This document shows, one piece after another, positions 8,178-17,379 of a DNA stretch of 64,000 nucleotides (its first letter is position 1; each line of letters starts with the position of its first letter). The DNA is from Actinokineospora diospyrosa (GTDB taxonomy: Bacteria; Actinomycetota; Actinomycetes; Mycobacteriales; Pseudonocardiaceae). A model generated the notes under the pieces. The model was given only the letters and a program-made list of their open reading frames with translations. It had not been told where the DNA came from and did not search any database. A program made the translations under genes and the position numbers. Location: NCBI RefSeq assembly GCF_024171925.1, contig NZ_JAMTCO010000003.1, positions 496,001 to 560,000 on the forward strand, in the 5' to 3' direction.

Positions 8178-8949
8178 AGTCTGGCCAGGATGGCGGGCGC
8201 TTCTCCAAGAAGGCCGCCATCCCCTCCTTAGCTCCCTTGAGCTGGGACGCGCTAGCCATCACCTCGATGGCTAGCGCATAGGCGTCTTGCTCAGGCCGAT
8301 CCAACTGTGCATAGATCGTCTGTTTGCCCAACGCCTTGGACGCCGCGCTACCCCGGGTAGCGCGGCGCATCAAGTCATCCACCGCGTTGTCCAGCTCGTC
8401 ATCCGGCACAGCCCGATTGACGAGCCCCCACTCTTCCGCTGTCCTGGCGCTGATGACGTCGCCGGTCAGCGTTAGCTCCATCAGCCGCTTCCGCCCTACC
8501 GTCCGAGCCACGGGCACCGCAGGCGTATGGCAGAACCACCCGCCCTTACCTCCCGGCAGCGCAAACCCCGCCGACTCCGCCGCGATGGCCAGGTCGCAGG
8601 TAGCCACCAACTGACACCCCGCCGCCGTGGCCAACCCGTGCACTCTTGCGACAACCACCTGCGGCACGGTCTGGATGGTCCGCATGAGCTCGGTGCAGAG
8701 CCTGAGCAGCCCTCTTACCCCTAGAAGGTCCCGCGCAGCGACGTCCGCGAAGTCATGCCCTGCGGAGAACACCGGCCCCGCCCCAGCCAACACAATCCCC
8801 TTGGCATCGGACGTCCCGGCCACGCAGAACGCCGCCAGCAGCTCCGCCAGGTGCTCGGCGGACAACGCGTTCCTGCGCTCGGGCCGGTTCATGGTGATCC
8901 GCACGAGCTCGCCATCGCGGGTGACCAGGATGTGCTGGTAGTCGGACAT
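8176..8949 (-). CDS. Enoyl-CoA hydratase/isomerase family protein
   Basis: A 257-residue crotonase-fold protein. The oxyanion-hole segments are FSAGHDF (61-67) and AAGCQL (109-114), and the start ITMNRPERRNALS is typical. The pattern LPGGKGGWFCHTP after the second segment resembles the ECHDC3-like branch rather than classical FadB/EchA hydratases, where two Glu residues do the chemistry. A precise reaction is therefore not assigned. It starts nine bases before the large ATPase gene's stop at 8959 in the same direction, so it may be the last gene of a two-gene unit with that ATPase. Confidence 0.9.
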   Translation of the reverse strand: MSDYQHILVTRDGELVRITMNRPERRNALSAEHLAELLAAFCVAGTSDAKGIVLAGAGPVFSAGHDFADVAARDLLGVRGLLRLCTELMRTIQTVPQVVVARVHGLATAAGCQLVATCDLAIAAESAGFALPGGKGGWFCHTPAVPVARTVGRKRLMELTLTGDVISARTAEEWGLVNRAVPDDELDNAVDDLMRRATRGSAASKALGKQTIYAQLDRPEQDAYALAIEVMASASQLKGAKEGMAAFLEKRPPSWPD

Positions 8950-8958
8950 ACCCCGACC

Positions 8959-11900
8959 CTAGCCATCCAGCCGCGGCACCCGCTCCATCAACCGCGAGAT
9001 CGCCTCGTCCACGGGCTCCACCTCGTAGTCGAGCTCCGCCAACCGGCGCGCGACCTCGGCGACCGGTATCCGCCTGGCCAGGGCGTGCCCGAGCACCTGC
9101 CTGATCGGAATCCGCTGGTCCGGGTCGTACTCGCGGCCGCTGTCGAACTCCTTCAGCAGTTCGGCGTTTTCCTGATCCGCTCGGACTGCCTCGCGCCGGA
9201 TTCCCAGCTCGTCCAAGCGGTCTTCGACCGCGAATCCAATGCGATCTCGGTTGGCGAGGAGATACCTGGGAGCTCGCCCCTGGGTGAGGATGATCTCGCA
9301 GCTTCGCTTGAACTGGAAGATGTGTGCATCGAGTTTGCTCGGCACATGCAGCGGCAAGGGCAACGCTGGGGTTGAGAGGCATTTCTCGTGGGCCCAGTGG
9401 ATCACGTCGGCGAGCGAAGTGCTTATGGTGAACGCGACTTGAATGCATGCCCACGCGAGATCTGTTGAACTCCATGATTGATCGGGAATCGTGCCTGCGA
9501 CTTGTTGGAACTGTTCAGCAGTGGCGTCGGGAGGGTTGACCTTGCATTCCACTGATGTGTGGGCCTCGTGGTCGGCAGTGTCGATCTGATACCCGAGAGC
9601 GCTGAGTCTGTCTTGTACCTGCTGTGCGGGAAGCTTGAGTAATTCGGCAGCTTTCGCCACGTGGGAGGGCGCAACTTTATCGTCGTCCAACCAGGGGGTC
9701 GACCGGTTGAGGTTCCTGCTGAGGATCAGCAGGTCCGTTTCCAGGTAGAATTGGATGGAGGATTGGCGCTGGATTGCAAAAGAGTACGCCGAGAGTCGTT
9801 TCACCACTACCTGCGGTGAAACTCTTGTACGGCGGGAACAGAGTGCGATGTGGCCGCTCGGGACGACTTCCGAGGCGTCCAGCCACGGCGGGACGCCTCG
9901 CCCGCTCGTACTTAGAAAGAGGTAGTCCATCGTATTGACTTCCTCCTCGTCCGGCAAAGCATCGATGCTGTCGACCTGATAGCCGAGTATCGTCAGTCGA
10001 GACGCGGTTAATCGAACGCTCATTCCGGTTTTGCCAGCGGATTGTGCGATTCTACCCACCGGCAGTCGAACGGATTCGATTGCGTATCCGTCTTCTGAAG
10101 ACAAGCTTTCGAGCAATGCGCAGTCTGTTGGTAGTGCTGGGCGAACGGGCTTCGCCCAGCGTTCTGGGAGTAGTTCGGTGTAGTGGGCAAGTAGGCGCCA
10201 CAGTAGAATCCAGGAAGAGAAATGCCTCCTTCTGAATCCCAGCAGATTGTCGGAGTCTTCGGATCTCGGTGTAAGCAAGTGTTGATCTGCGGGGAAGAAG
10301 CCGGTTGCGGCGATGTTTCGTGGGCCTTGCGCGGACTGGATGTGCATACCCATCTCAATGGCGGATGTGGTGATGATGTCCGCTACGCGAGGCTGCATCA
10401 TTGCTACGGAGTTCAGCCAAGTGTGGGACAAAAAGTCGGTAGTCGTAGATAGCAAGCTTGTTGTCGACTCCGTCAGGAGTTGTTCGACGCGCTGGGAAAC
10501 ATCGTCAAGCACCGTGGTGCGGTCGACTGTGAGCTTGGGTGTCCACGATCGGGTGAGGTTCACCAACGCGCCTTGGACGCTTGCGCTGAATGCGTGCGAA
10601 CTCATCATGCCGCTCTGTTTCTGCGGGCGGGCATGCAGGCCATCGACAAGCAGGCCGCCGCCAGAATTGCACCACACTACCTGACCCTCGGGGCGCTGCG
10701 TGCCGTAAATGAGCTCACCCCCGGCTTGGATCTCGTTTCGGAACGGCTCGAAATACCCTGTCCGACTCCGAAAGGTGTATGGTTCCCACAGGAGGGCGAC
10801 TCCGTCGTGTTCGGCGGTTGTGGTGAACTCAGCGATCCCCAGGAGTCGGTCCAACACGTCCACACAGGACGGAGCCTCGGCCCCATCACGCAAGTACAAG
10901 GTGACACTGGTACCGGGTTGCGCGCCGTGCTCCTCAGCCACGGTGATGCGGAACAGGTGCCCCGGCCCCACGATCCGCACGTGCCATTGCGGCCCGGGCC
11001 GACCCCCGTGCCGGTCCATGCGGCAGGTGGTCACCTCGATCTCGTCCGCCAGCATGAAGTAGCTCAAGACGCCGATGCCGAAGCGGCTGTTGGGGTAGAG
11101 GTGGATGTCGCGCTCAGCCCACTCCGCCTGTTCCTCCAAGAACTCCGGCCGATCAGCGAACCGGATTCCCGCCTGCGAGAAGACTTCCCGCAGTTCCTGG
11201 TCGCCCATCCCAATGCCGTTGTCGGTGCAGCGCAAGTAATTCCTGCCCTGCTCGTCCACGCCCTGCTCGAAAGTGATGTTGCCCGTCCACGGCCGGTCCA
11301 AGTACTCCTGCCGGGCTTGGCGGTAGCGGCAGGCGTCCAGTGCGTTCTGGTACAGCTCCCGGATGGCCAGCGATTGGTCGCCATAAAGCTGTTGGCCCAT
11401 GAGGAGTTCGCGGACGCGGGTTTCGTCGAGGCGGAAGCGGGTGACCGGGACCGTGAACGCGGGCACGCCGTCGGTCGAGGCGGGTTCGACGCGGTCGGCG
11501 GAGGCTCGGGCGGGGAGGTGGAGCAGGGGCTGCAGGTGGGCGTCGTCCTGGGCGACCGCGTGGATCGCGGCGAACACCGCGTCCGCGCGGGACACGTGGT
11601 CGCGCAACGCCTCCATGACCGCCTCGTGGTGGCACTCCGCGACCATGCCGACGCCGATGTGCACCGGTTCCCAGCTCAGGTAGTCGAGCGTGGTCCGCAG
11701 CGCGCCCAGGTCGACCGGGTTGGGCACGCCCAAGTGCTCCACTACCACCGGCGACAACGTGATCGGCTCCACGGCAAGGCAGTGGGCGACCGCCACGAGC
11801 AGGCCCAGCAAGCGCTCACGGACGACGACGCCGCCGAGGTGGCTGGTTTTGGGCCGCAGGTCCAGCCGGGCGGGGTTGCCGAGGTCGCCGGGGGAGAGGC

Positions 11901-12771
11901 GGAGCAGGCGGGTCATGCGGTCGAGGACGTCGATGAGGACCTTGCGGGTTTGCGGGTCGTCGAGGGTGATCGTGGTCGGGGGGAGGGGGTGGGTCTCGAC
12001 CCAGCGGTGGAACAGCCACCAGCCGATCTCCTCCGCGGCCGCCTGGCGGTCACCCAGGTCGCGTTGCGCGGCCCTGGCCACCAACCGGCGTTCCTGCTGA
12101 CCGTCCAGGTGCCGTTCGTACGACTCGCGCGCCTTGTCGCCCGTCGTCGAGAGGTCCGTGGGGTCGACGTGGGTGAGCGAGGCCGCCGCCCTGGCCGTGC
12201 GGGTCTGGTGCACGAGCGGCGCCAACGACAGCAGCGCCGCCTCCAGGGGCGAGAACTCCAGCGGCTCGTGCTCCCTGATCGTGGCGATCAACGCGGCGAC
12301 CCGGTCGGTCATCCGCTTCGGGAACGCCTCGTCGCGCCACGGATCGCCCGCCAACGCGTGCTCGGCGTGGTTGTGCGCCGCGAACAGTTGCTCTGCCGTG
12401 GACATCGCGCCCGCCAACGCCGGTCCCGCGTCCGCGACCTTCGTCCACGCCGGGTGCAGGCGGACCAGGTCGGTCCAGTCGGTGGAGGTCGCCTGCGGTG
12501 GCGTTGCCTCGGCCCGACCGTGCAAGTCCCGCCAGAAGGGGAGTTCGGTGGTGACCGAGGACGGCGTCGTGGCGAGTCCGGCGCACGCTTGGACCACCGC
12601 CCGCACCACGTCCCACGACGGCGCGTTCTTCACCGTCCCACCGAGGATCGCGCGGACCTGACCCTCCGACAGATCGCACCGGACCGCCAAGTCCTTCTGG
12701 GCGGGCCTGCCGCTCTCCTCCCACAGCTGCCCCAACTTCGCGAACAGCTCCGCGACGTCCGCTGCCGCCAT
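8959..12771 (-). CDS. HTH / HSP90-type ATPase / winged-HTH repeat protein (putative conflict or signalling ATPase)
   Basis: A 1270-residue protein without membrane segments. Residues about 5-60 look like a helix-turn-helix (RCDLSEGQVRAILGG). Residues 60-430 are a mostly helical region. Residues about 445-690 are a GHKL/HSP90-type ATPase with N box AIRELYQNALDAC (469-481), G1 TDNGIGM (516-522) and G2 SRFGIGVLSYFM (562-573). The C-terminal third holds several short units ending in RLxxLGYxV-like strings (about 921-937, 1033-1065, 1178-1195, 1221-1253), which I read as winged-HTH repeats. Such wHTH-HSP90 proteins of multicellular actinobacteria have been grouped with NTP-dependent conflict systems. 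GGGAGG precedes ATG 12771. The part coding for about residue 690 onward is clearly less GC-rich than the rest. Target and trigger unknown. Confidence 0.8.
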   Translation of the reverse strand: MAAADVAELFAKLGQLWEESGRPAQKDLAVRCDLSEGQVRAILGGTVKNAPSWDVVRAVVQACAGLATTPSSVTTELPFWRDLHGRAEATPPQATSTDWTDLVRLHPAWTKVADAGPALAGAMSTAEQLFAAHNHAEHALAGDPWRDEAFPKRMTDRVAALIATIREHEPLEFSPLEAALLSLAPLVHQTRTARAAASLTHVDPTDLSTTGDKARESYERHLDGQQERRLVARAAQRDLGDRQAAAEEIGWWLFHRWVETHPLPPTTITLDDPQTRKVLIDVLDRMTRLLRLSPGDLGNPARLDLRPKTSHLGGVVVRERLLGLLVAVAHCLAVEPITLSPVVVEHLGVPNPVDLGALRTTLDYLSWEPVHIGVGMVAECHHEAVMEALRDHVSRADAVFAAIHAVAQDDAHLQPLLHLPARASADRVEPASTDGVPAFTVPVTRFRLDETRVRELLMGQQLYGDQSLAIRELYQNALDACRYRQARQEYLDRPWTGNITFEQGVDEQGRNYLRCTDNGIGMGDQELREVFSQAGIRFADRPEFLEEQAEWAERDIHLYPNSRFGIGVLSYFMLADEIEVTTCRMDRHGGRPGPQWHVRIVGPGHLFRITVAEEHGAQPGTSVTLYLRDGAEAPSCVDVLDRLLGIAEFTTTAEHDGVALLWEPYTFRSRTGYFEPFRNEIQAGGELIYGTQRPEGQVVWCNSGGGLLVDGLHARPQKQSGMMSSHAFSASVQGALVNLTRSWTPKLTVDRTTVLDDVSQRVEQLLTESTTSLLSTTTDFLSHTWLNSVAMMQPRVADIITTSAIEMGMHIQSAQGPRNIAATGFFPADQHLLTPRSEDSDNLLGFRRRHFSSWILLWRLLAHYTELLPERWAKPVRPALPTDCALLESLSSEDGYAIESVRLPVGRIAQSAGKTGMSVRLTASRLTILGYQVDSIDALPDEEEVNTMDYLFLSTSGRGVPPWLDASEVVPSGHIALCSRRTRVSPQVVVKRLSAYSFAIQRQSSIQFYLETDLLILSRNLNRSTPWLDDDKVAPSHVAKAAELLKLPAQQVQDRLSALGYQIDTADHEAHTSVECKVNPPDATAEQFQQVAGTIPDQSWSSTDLAWACIQVAFTISTSLADVIHWAHEKCLSTPALPLPLHVPSKLDAHIFQFKRSCEIILTQGRAPRYLLANRDRIGFAVEDRLDELGIRREAVRADQENAELLKEFDSGREYDPDQRIPIRQVLGHALARRIPVAEVARRLAELDYEVEPVDEAISRLMERVPRLDG

Positions 12772-12859
12772 CCAGTGCCTCCCAGGTCGTCCCCGCCTGG
12801 GGTTCTTACCGCTCGCCGCCCGATCGCGTCCGGGGACAGGGGTGATCCCCCCGAACGGC

Positions 12860-13393
12860 CTAGCGGTGGTGCTCGTGCAGGAGCAGCTGCGTGTAGGCGG
12901 CGACGGACTGGGCGTCGGTGATGTCGTTGGAGCGGATCATCGCCTCGAAGGTCGCGCGGGGGAACCAGGCGGCGCGCATGTCCTGCTCCTCGAGCTCGCG
13001 CGACGGCGGGCCCTCGGTGAGGTCGGTGGCGAGGTAGACGTGGCCGCGCTGGCTGGACATCCCTGCGGCGACGTCGAGGGTGCCGATGCGGGTCATGGTG
13101 CCCGCGCGCAGGCCGGTCTCCTCGCGCAGCTCGCGGGCGGCCAGCTGGTCGGGCGGCAGGACGGCGCGGTCGGGCGCGGTGCCCTGCGGGAACTCCCAGC
13201 GGCGGGCGCCCAGCGGGTAGCGGAACTGCTCGACCAGCATGAGCCGCTCGCCGTCGAGCGGGATGACCAGGGCGTAGTCCGGTTTGTCGATCACCCCGTA
13301 GATGCCGGGGCTGCCGTCGTGGCGGCGGATGCGGTCTTCGCGGACGGTCATCCAGGCGTTGGCATAGACCTGTGTCGAGTCGAGGCGTTCCAC
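12860..13393 (-). CDS. Nudix hydrolase
   Basis: A 177-residue protein of the Nudix superfamily. The second half of the Nudix box is exact (ARELREETGLRAG, REUxEExGU). The first half deviates: in WEFPQGTAPDRAVLPPDQLA the expected Glu seven residues before the Arg is Leu, and the Gly spacing is shifted. The layout (VIPLDGERLMLVEQFRYP, then WEFPQG) is that of the ADP-ribose pyrophosphatase-like branch. Substrate unassigned. It stands between the large ATPase gene and nucS, divergent from nucS. Confidence 0.85.
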   Translation of the reverse strand: MERLDSTQVYANAWMTVREDRIRRHDGSPGIYGVIDKPDYALVIPLDGERLMLVEQFRYPLGARRWEFPQGTAPDRAVLPPDQLAARELREETGLRAGTMTRIGTLDVAAGMSSQRGHVYLATDLTEGPPSRELEEQDMRAAWFPRATFEAMIRSNDITDAQSVAAYTQLLLHEHHR

Positions 13394-13425
13394 AGGGTCG
13401 ATCCTGCCGTGCCCGCCGGACGGGC

Positions 13426-13431
13426 TAACCT
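13426..13431 (+). promoter_or_regulatory. Likely -10 element of nucS, leaderless start
   Basis: TAACCT lies six bases before GTG 13438, matching the spacing seen before many other genes here. Confidence 0.5.
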
Positions 13432-13437
13432 GCCCGG

Positions 13438-14097
13438 GTGCGTCTAGTGATCGCTCGCTGCCAGGTCGACTATGCCGGACGGCTCACCGCCCACCTGCCG
13501 ATGGCCAACCGGCTGTTGCTGGTCAAGGCGGACGGCTCGCTGTCGGTGCACTCCGACGACCGCGCCTACAAGCCGTTGAACTGGATGACCCCGCCGTGCT
13601 GGCTCACCGAGGAGCCCGGCGTGTGGACGGTGCAGAACAAGGCGGGCGAAAAGCTCGTGATCACCCTCGACGAGGTCATGCACGACTCGGCGCACGAACT
13701 CGGTGCCGAACCCGGCCTCGTCAAGGACGGCGTCGAGGCGCACCTGCAGGTCCTCCTCGCCGAGCACATCACCACCCTCGGCGAGGGCTACACCCTGGTC
13801 CGCCGCGAGTTCCCCACCGCCATCGGCCCGGTCGACATCATGTGCCGCGACGCGGGCGGCGCCTCCGTGGCCGTCGAGATCAAGCGCCGCGGCGAGATCG
13901 ACGGGGTGGAGCAGCTGACCAGGTACCTGGAACTGCTCAACCGCGACCCCTTGCTGGCCCCGGTGCGCGGCGTGTTCGCGGCGCAGCTGATCAAGCCGCA
14001 GGCGCGGGTGCTCGCCGAGGACCGCGGCATCCGCTGCGTGACCCTCGACTACGACACCCTGCGCGGCATCGAGTCGGACGAGTTCCGCCTGTTCTGA
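13438..14097 (+). CDS. nucS: Mismatch-specific endonuclease NucS/EndoMS
   Basis: A 219-residue protein that matches actinobacterial NucS along its whole length, from [20 protein letters not shown] to the C-terminal DSDEF-like end (here ESDEFRLF). The nuclease core carries the acidic and Lys residues of the RecB-like site in GPVDIMCRD and [10 protein letters not shown]. NucS cuts both strands at mismatches and replaces MutS/MutL in most actinobacteria, acting with the sliding clamp. The very C-terminal hydrophobic tail fits the clamp-binding role. The start GTG 13438 is leaderless by the upstream TAACCT. Its downstream neighbour is a copy of dispersed repeat family 2. Confidence 0.95.
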   Translation: MRLVIARCQVDYAGRLTAHLPMANRLLLVKADGSLSVHSDDRAYKPLNWMTPPCWLTEEPGVWTVQNKAGEKLVITLDEVMHDSAHELGAEPGLVKDGVEAHLQVLLAEHITTLGEGYTLVRREFPTAIGPVDIMCRDAGGASVAVEIKRRGEIDGVEQLTRYLELLNRDPLLAPVRGVFAAQLIKPQARVLAEDRGIRCVTLDYDTLRGIESDEFRLF

Positions 14098-14220
14098 TCG
14101 CGGGGCCAATCCGCACCAGCGGGCCGGCCACCGCCAGGTGTTCCCGCGACGTCTCTTCGCGCACGGACCACGCGTCGGACAGGCCCCCTGCTCTGACGCT
14201 GGCCGACTTCGCCTCTGGCT

Positions 14221-14331
14221 CATTGTCCACAACCCCCGGCGTTGTCCACAGCCGCTCGTCCACCGGTTTCGTCGGTGCTGTCTGGAAGGCTGTGTATTGG
14301 GGGCTGCTCAGCCCGGTTCGATCTTGAACTG
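14221..14331 (+). repeat. Dispersed repeat family 2, copy A
   Basis: Two TTGTCCACA boxes (14223-14231 and 14242-14250) are followed by CCGGTTTCGTCGGTGCTG, then AAGGCTGTGTATTGGGGGCT and GGTTCGATCTTGA. TTGTCCACA is the preferred Streptomyces DnaA box. Similar units are at 23376 (same strand) and 44080 (opposite strand). Confidence 0.85.
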
Positions 14332-14341
14332 ACCCCGCGGG

Positions 14342-14950
14342 TCAGTCCGTGAAGAAGTCGACCATGGCTTGGAAGCGGGGGTCCGGGTCGCCGATCCAGC
14401 GGCCTGCGCCTACCTGGTGTTCCCAGGTGCGGTGGTGGGTTAGTAGTGCCTCAACGAGGTCGGTTGCTAGGGCGGCGGCTTCGTACAGGTCTTGGTCGGC
14501 GGTTTGGGAGCTTGCGCCGATGATGAGGCCGCGGACGTTGGCGGAGTGGCCGTAGCGGAAGTTGCCGGTGCCCAGCAGGTGGTGGTCGACCAGGGCGGCT
14601 TCGCCGTGGTTGCGGTGGGTGCGGCGGTGGCCGGAGGCTTTCGCGGCGGCGTTGGGGAGGAAGGGGAGGGCGCCGTCGCCGATGGTGAGGGCGGCCAGGA
14701 CGGCTTCGTGGTCGGGTTCCCAGGCGTGGGCGGTGGGGTCGAGGATCACGAAGGCCATGCACGGCCTGGGGTAGCGGCCCCGCGGACCATCGGTGCCGTG
14801 CCCGAGCGCGATGCTCTCGGCGCGGCGCAGACCCGCGGCCAGCAGCACCTCGGCGAACCGGGTGTCGTCGAGCATGTACGTGTAGGGGTTGCGGCGGTGC
14901 CGGGCGCGCACGGCGAGGCCCTGGGGTGAGACGGCGTCCTGAGTGGTCAC
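14342..14950 (-). CDS. Hypothetical protein, 202 aa
   Basis: I do not recognise the family. The 202-residue protein has no signal peptide or membrane helix. Notable segments are RNPYTYMLDDTRFAEVLLAA near the N-terminus, a His-rich middle (ASGHRRTHRNHGEAALVDHH), GNFRYGHSANVRGLIIGASS and an acidic C-terminal part. The coherent mix of hydrophobic and charged stretches and the high third-position GC support real coding. Start GTG 14950; the divergent MFS gene begins 77 bases away. Function unknown. Confidence 0.65.
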   Translation of the reverse strand: MTTQDAVSPQGLAVRARHRRNPYTYMLDDTRFAEVLLAAGLRRAESIALGHGTDGPRGRYPRPCMAFVILDPTAHAWEPDHEAVLAALTIGDGALPFLPNAAAKASGHRRTHRNHGEAALVDHHLLGTGNFRYGHSANVRGLIIGASSQTADQDLYEAAALATDLVEALLTHHRTWEHQVGAGRWIGDPDPRFQAMVDFFTD

Positions 14951-15007
14951 CGGGGCATTGTGCGCGACGACCGGCGGTTGGCCACCTGGGTGGTGCCCGC
15001 CGGGTCC

Positions 15008-15023
15008 GATTGGTATAGACCTT
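15008..15023 (+). promoter_or_regulatory. Possible GntR-type operator/-10 region of the MFS gene
   Basis: ATTGGTATAGACCTTA, with TAGACC six bases before GTG 15028. The TGGTATAGACC core resembles DasR/GntR sites but is one-sided. It may simply be the promoter. Confidence 0.3.
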
Positions 15024-15027
15024 ACCC

Positions 15028-16227
15028 GTGACCATCACCGAAACCCGGCGGCTGTGGACGTCGAACTTCGCGCTGTACTTCACCGCGCGGATCGTCTCGA
15101 TGCTCGGCGACATGATGATCCCGGTCGCCATGTCGGTCGCCGTCCTCGGCCTGGGCTACGGGGTCGTCGGCGTCGGGCTGGCGCTCGGCGCGTGGATGGG
15201 GGCCTTCGCCCTGTTCGTCGTGTTCGGCGGGGTCTTCGCCGACCGGTTCCACCCGCTGCCGCTGATGATCGGTGCCGACGCGGTCCGCTGCGCGGTGCAG
15301 GTGGGGCTCGCGGCGTACCTGTGGCTCGGCCACCCGCCGCTGTGGTTCATCGTCGGCGCATCGTTGCTCGGCGGGATCGCGACGGCCATGTTCCAGCCGG
15401 GGTTGACCAGCATGGTGCCGCAGGTCGCAACTGATGCGCAGCAGGCCAACGGTGTGCTGCGCATCAGCCAGGGCCTGGCAACGATGCTCGGTCCGGCCCT
15501 CGCCGGGGTCTTGGTCGCCACCACCACGGTCGCCTGGGCGTTCCTGGTCGACGCGGCGACCTTCGCGATCAGCGGGATCTGCCTGCTGCTGCTCAAGCTC
15601 CCCAGGTTCGAGGTCACCGACACGGCCACCACCTGGCAGAACCTGCGCGCGGGCTGGCACGAGTTCCGGTCCAGGTCCTGGCTGTGGACGGTCATCCTGA
15701 TCTGGTGGGTGCTCGGCGTCCTGGTCTGGGGCCCGATCCACCCGCTGGGCGCGGCGTCGATCATCGAGGTGCACGGCACGGCCGCGTTCGGCTACGCGGA
15801 GGCCGCCTTTGGTGCCGGGAGCATCGTCGGCGGTCTGATCGCAATCAAGCTCCGCCCGGCCCGTCCGTTGTTCGGCGGTGCGATCGCGATGTTCTTGTTC
15901 CCGCTGATGCCGCTCGGTGCCGCACTGGTGCCCGCCGTGCCGCTGCTGTACGCGCTCTACGCGGTCAGCGGCCTGGGCTGGGCGTTCTGGGGCGTGCAGT
16001 GGGCGACCACCGTGCAGACCCAGATCCCGCAGGACCGCCTCAACCGGGTCGCCGCCTACGAGGTCGCCGGTTCCATCCTCGCCGTCCCGCTCGGCCAGGT
16101 CCTCGCGGGCCCGGCCAGCGCCCTGTTCGGCATCCACCCGCTGCTGTTCGTCGCCGCCATCGCGGGCACCGGCTGCGCCATCGCCCTCGTCGCCACCACC
16201 CCGATCCGCCGCCTGACCCGGGTCTAG
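15028..16227 (+). CDS. MFS transporter (EntS-like)
   Basis: A 399-residue integral membrane protein with about twelve hydrophobic segments and the MFS loop motif GGVFADRFHPLPLMIGADAV between helices 2 and 3. The wording places it in the EntS-like MFS_3 group, which mostly exports siderophores or drugs. Substrate unknown. GTG 15028 is leaderless or has a very short leader. A DUF4262 gene follows 43 bases later with its own possible promoter. Confidence 0.9.
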   Translation: MTITETRRLWTSNFALYFTARIVSMLGDMMIPVAMSVAVLGLGYGVVGVGLALGAWMGAFALFVVFGGVFADRFHPLPLMIGADAVRCAVQVGLAAYLWLGHPPLWFIVGASLLGGIATAMFQPGLTSMVPQVATDAQQANGVLRISQGLATMLGPALAGVLVATTTVAWAFLVDAATFAISGICLLLLKLPRFEVTDTATTWQNLRAGWHEFRSRSWLWTVILIWWVLGVLVWGPIHPLGAASIIEVHGTAAFGYAEAAFGAGSIVGGLIAIKLRPARPLFGGAIAMFLFPLMPLGAALVPAVPLLYALYAVSGLGWAFWGVQWATTVQTQIPQDRLNRVAAYEVAGSILAVPLGQVLAGPASALFGIHPLLFVAAIAGTGCAIALVATTPIRRLTRV

Positions 16228-16270
16228 CGGCCCGGAACGCCACCACAGTGGACGGTTACCATCCCGCCCC

Positions 16271-16810
16271 ATGCGCCCCGACTGCCGCTGCCTGGTCTGC
16301 CACGACTACGGCGACCGCGACCAACTCGACGACATCGACACGAACCTCGTCGGCCACCTCGACGACCCGGGCTGGGGAGTCCTGGCCATCCCGGCGGACG
16401 ACATCAGCGCGGGCTGGGCCTTCACCGTCGGGCTCTGGCACAGCTACCGCTCACCCGAGATCGCCGTGTTCGGGCTGTCGGTGGAAACCTCGATCGCGCA
16501 CCTGAACGTCATCGGTGAGCGGGTGGCCGCCGGACTGGCCCTCGCCCCGGGCGACCAACTGCCCGAAACCCTCAAAGGCGACTACCTGGTCACGCTGAAG
16601 CCCGTCGACCCGAGCTGGCACGAGGACTTCTTCGGCACGGCCTCGGGCTTCTACCGCGCCACCCCGGAGGTGCCGTTCCTACAGGTCACTTGGCCAGACC
16701 GCGAGGGCCGATTTCCCGACGAGCAGGAGTTCGCGCAAGGTATTGCGCACTTGCAGCCCCACCTGTGGCTACCGCGCGACGAGCACCCGGTCGGTCCCTG
16801 GCGGGAATAG
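16271..16810 (+). CDS. DUF4262 domain protein
   Basis: A 179-residue soluble protein. WGVLAIPADDISAGWAFTVG, the following LWHSYRSPEIAVFGL and the central GDYLVTLKPVDPSWHEDFFG with PFLQVTWPDREGRFP identify DUF4262, a family without known function that often sits near polymorphic-toxin or regulatory genes. The N-terminal CRCLVCHDYG could bind a metal. ATG 16271 is eight bases after a TACCAT hexamer. No partner gene is evident nearby. Confidence 0.8.
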   Translation: MRPDCRCLVCHDYGDRDQLDDIDTNLVGHLDDPGWGVLAIPADDISAGWAFTVGLWHSYRSPEIAVFGLSVETSIAHLNVIGERVAAGLALAPGDQLPETLKGDYLVTLKPVDPSWHEDFFGTASGFYRATPEVPFLQVTWPDREGRFPDEQEFAQGIAHLQPHLWLPRDEHPVGPWRE

Positions 16811-16815
16811 GGCGG

Positions 16816-17331
16816 TCATTGCACGCTGGTCACCTTCGCGACCAGTTCGGCCTTCGCCGACTTGGTCGCGAGGGCTTCCTTCTCGTCGAAAGCCGCCGTT
16901 CCGCCGGTGATGGTGAAGTGGCCGATCTTGGCGTCTTCGCCGCCGGTGACTTCGTAGATGACGGTGAGAGTTCTGTCGGTGGGCAAAGGAGTCGCGCCGG
17001 TATAGGTGGGATTGATCCGATACACGATGCTGCAGCCCGCTGACCCGAAGCAGTCCTTCTCCAGAACAATGATCGCGATGGTGAAATCCGCCGGGGTCGG
17101 AAGGGGGAGGGGCGCGACCTCATCCACAACAGCGGCGTCGCCCGCCACGCCTATCAGTGCGGAACCGTCCGTCGACTTCGGCGTGGAACGGGAGCTCGTG
17201 CCAATCGCGATCCCGACGATGAGGGCGAGTATCACGCTGACGCCCCACACCGTCGCGATCCGGGATTTCGTCGGCTTCTTCGCCTCGACGGGCGGGGCGA
17301 CGGTCAGCACGGGGCCAGTGGTCTCGGACAT
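16816..17331 (-). CDS. Membrane-anchored protein of unknown function
   Basis: A 171-residue protein with a short cytoplasmic N-terminus, one membrane helix (about residues 25-46, VWGVSVILALIVGIAIGTSS) and an extracellular part of beta-strand character with a Cys pair (KDCFGSAGCSIVY) that may form a disulfide. It resembles secreted actinobacterial MmpS/DUF4352-like domains only in layout. AGGAGATGAG precedes the ATG at 17331. Two copies of a 20-bp direct repeat lie in its upstream region. It ends tail-to-tail with the DUF4262 gene. Function unknown. Confidence 0.7.
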   Translation of the reverse strand: MSETTGPVLTVAPPVEAKKPTKSRIATVWGVSVILALIVGIAIGTSSRSTPKSTDGSALIGVAGDAAVVDEVAPLPLPTPADFTIAIIVLEKDCFGSAGCSIVYRINPTYTGATPLPTDRTLTVIYEVTGGEDAKIGHFTITGGTAAFDEKEALATKSAKAELVAKVTSVQ

Positions 17332-17379
17332 CGGCGCTCATCTCCTGGTTCGTCGTGCCTGTGCATTCGGGCTGGTCAG

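Noticed and set aside
10480-12921. A very long open frame on the + strand opposite the large ATPase gene
   Set aside because: It is the antisense shadow of a high-GC gene. Its translation is low-complexity (Val/Gly/Arg/Asp) with no family features, while the minus-strand frame has clear ATPase motifs.
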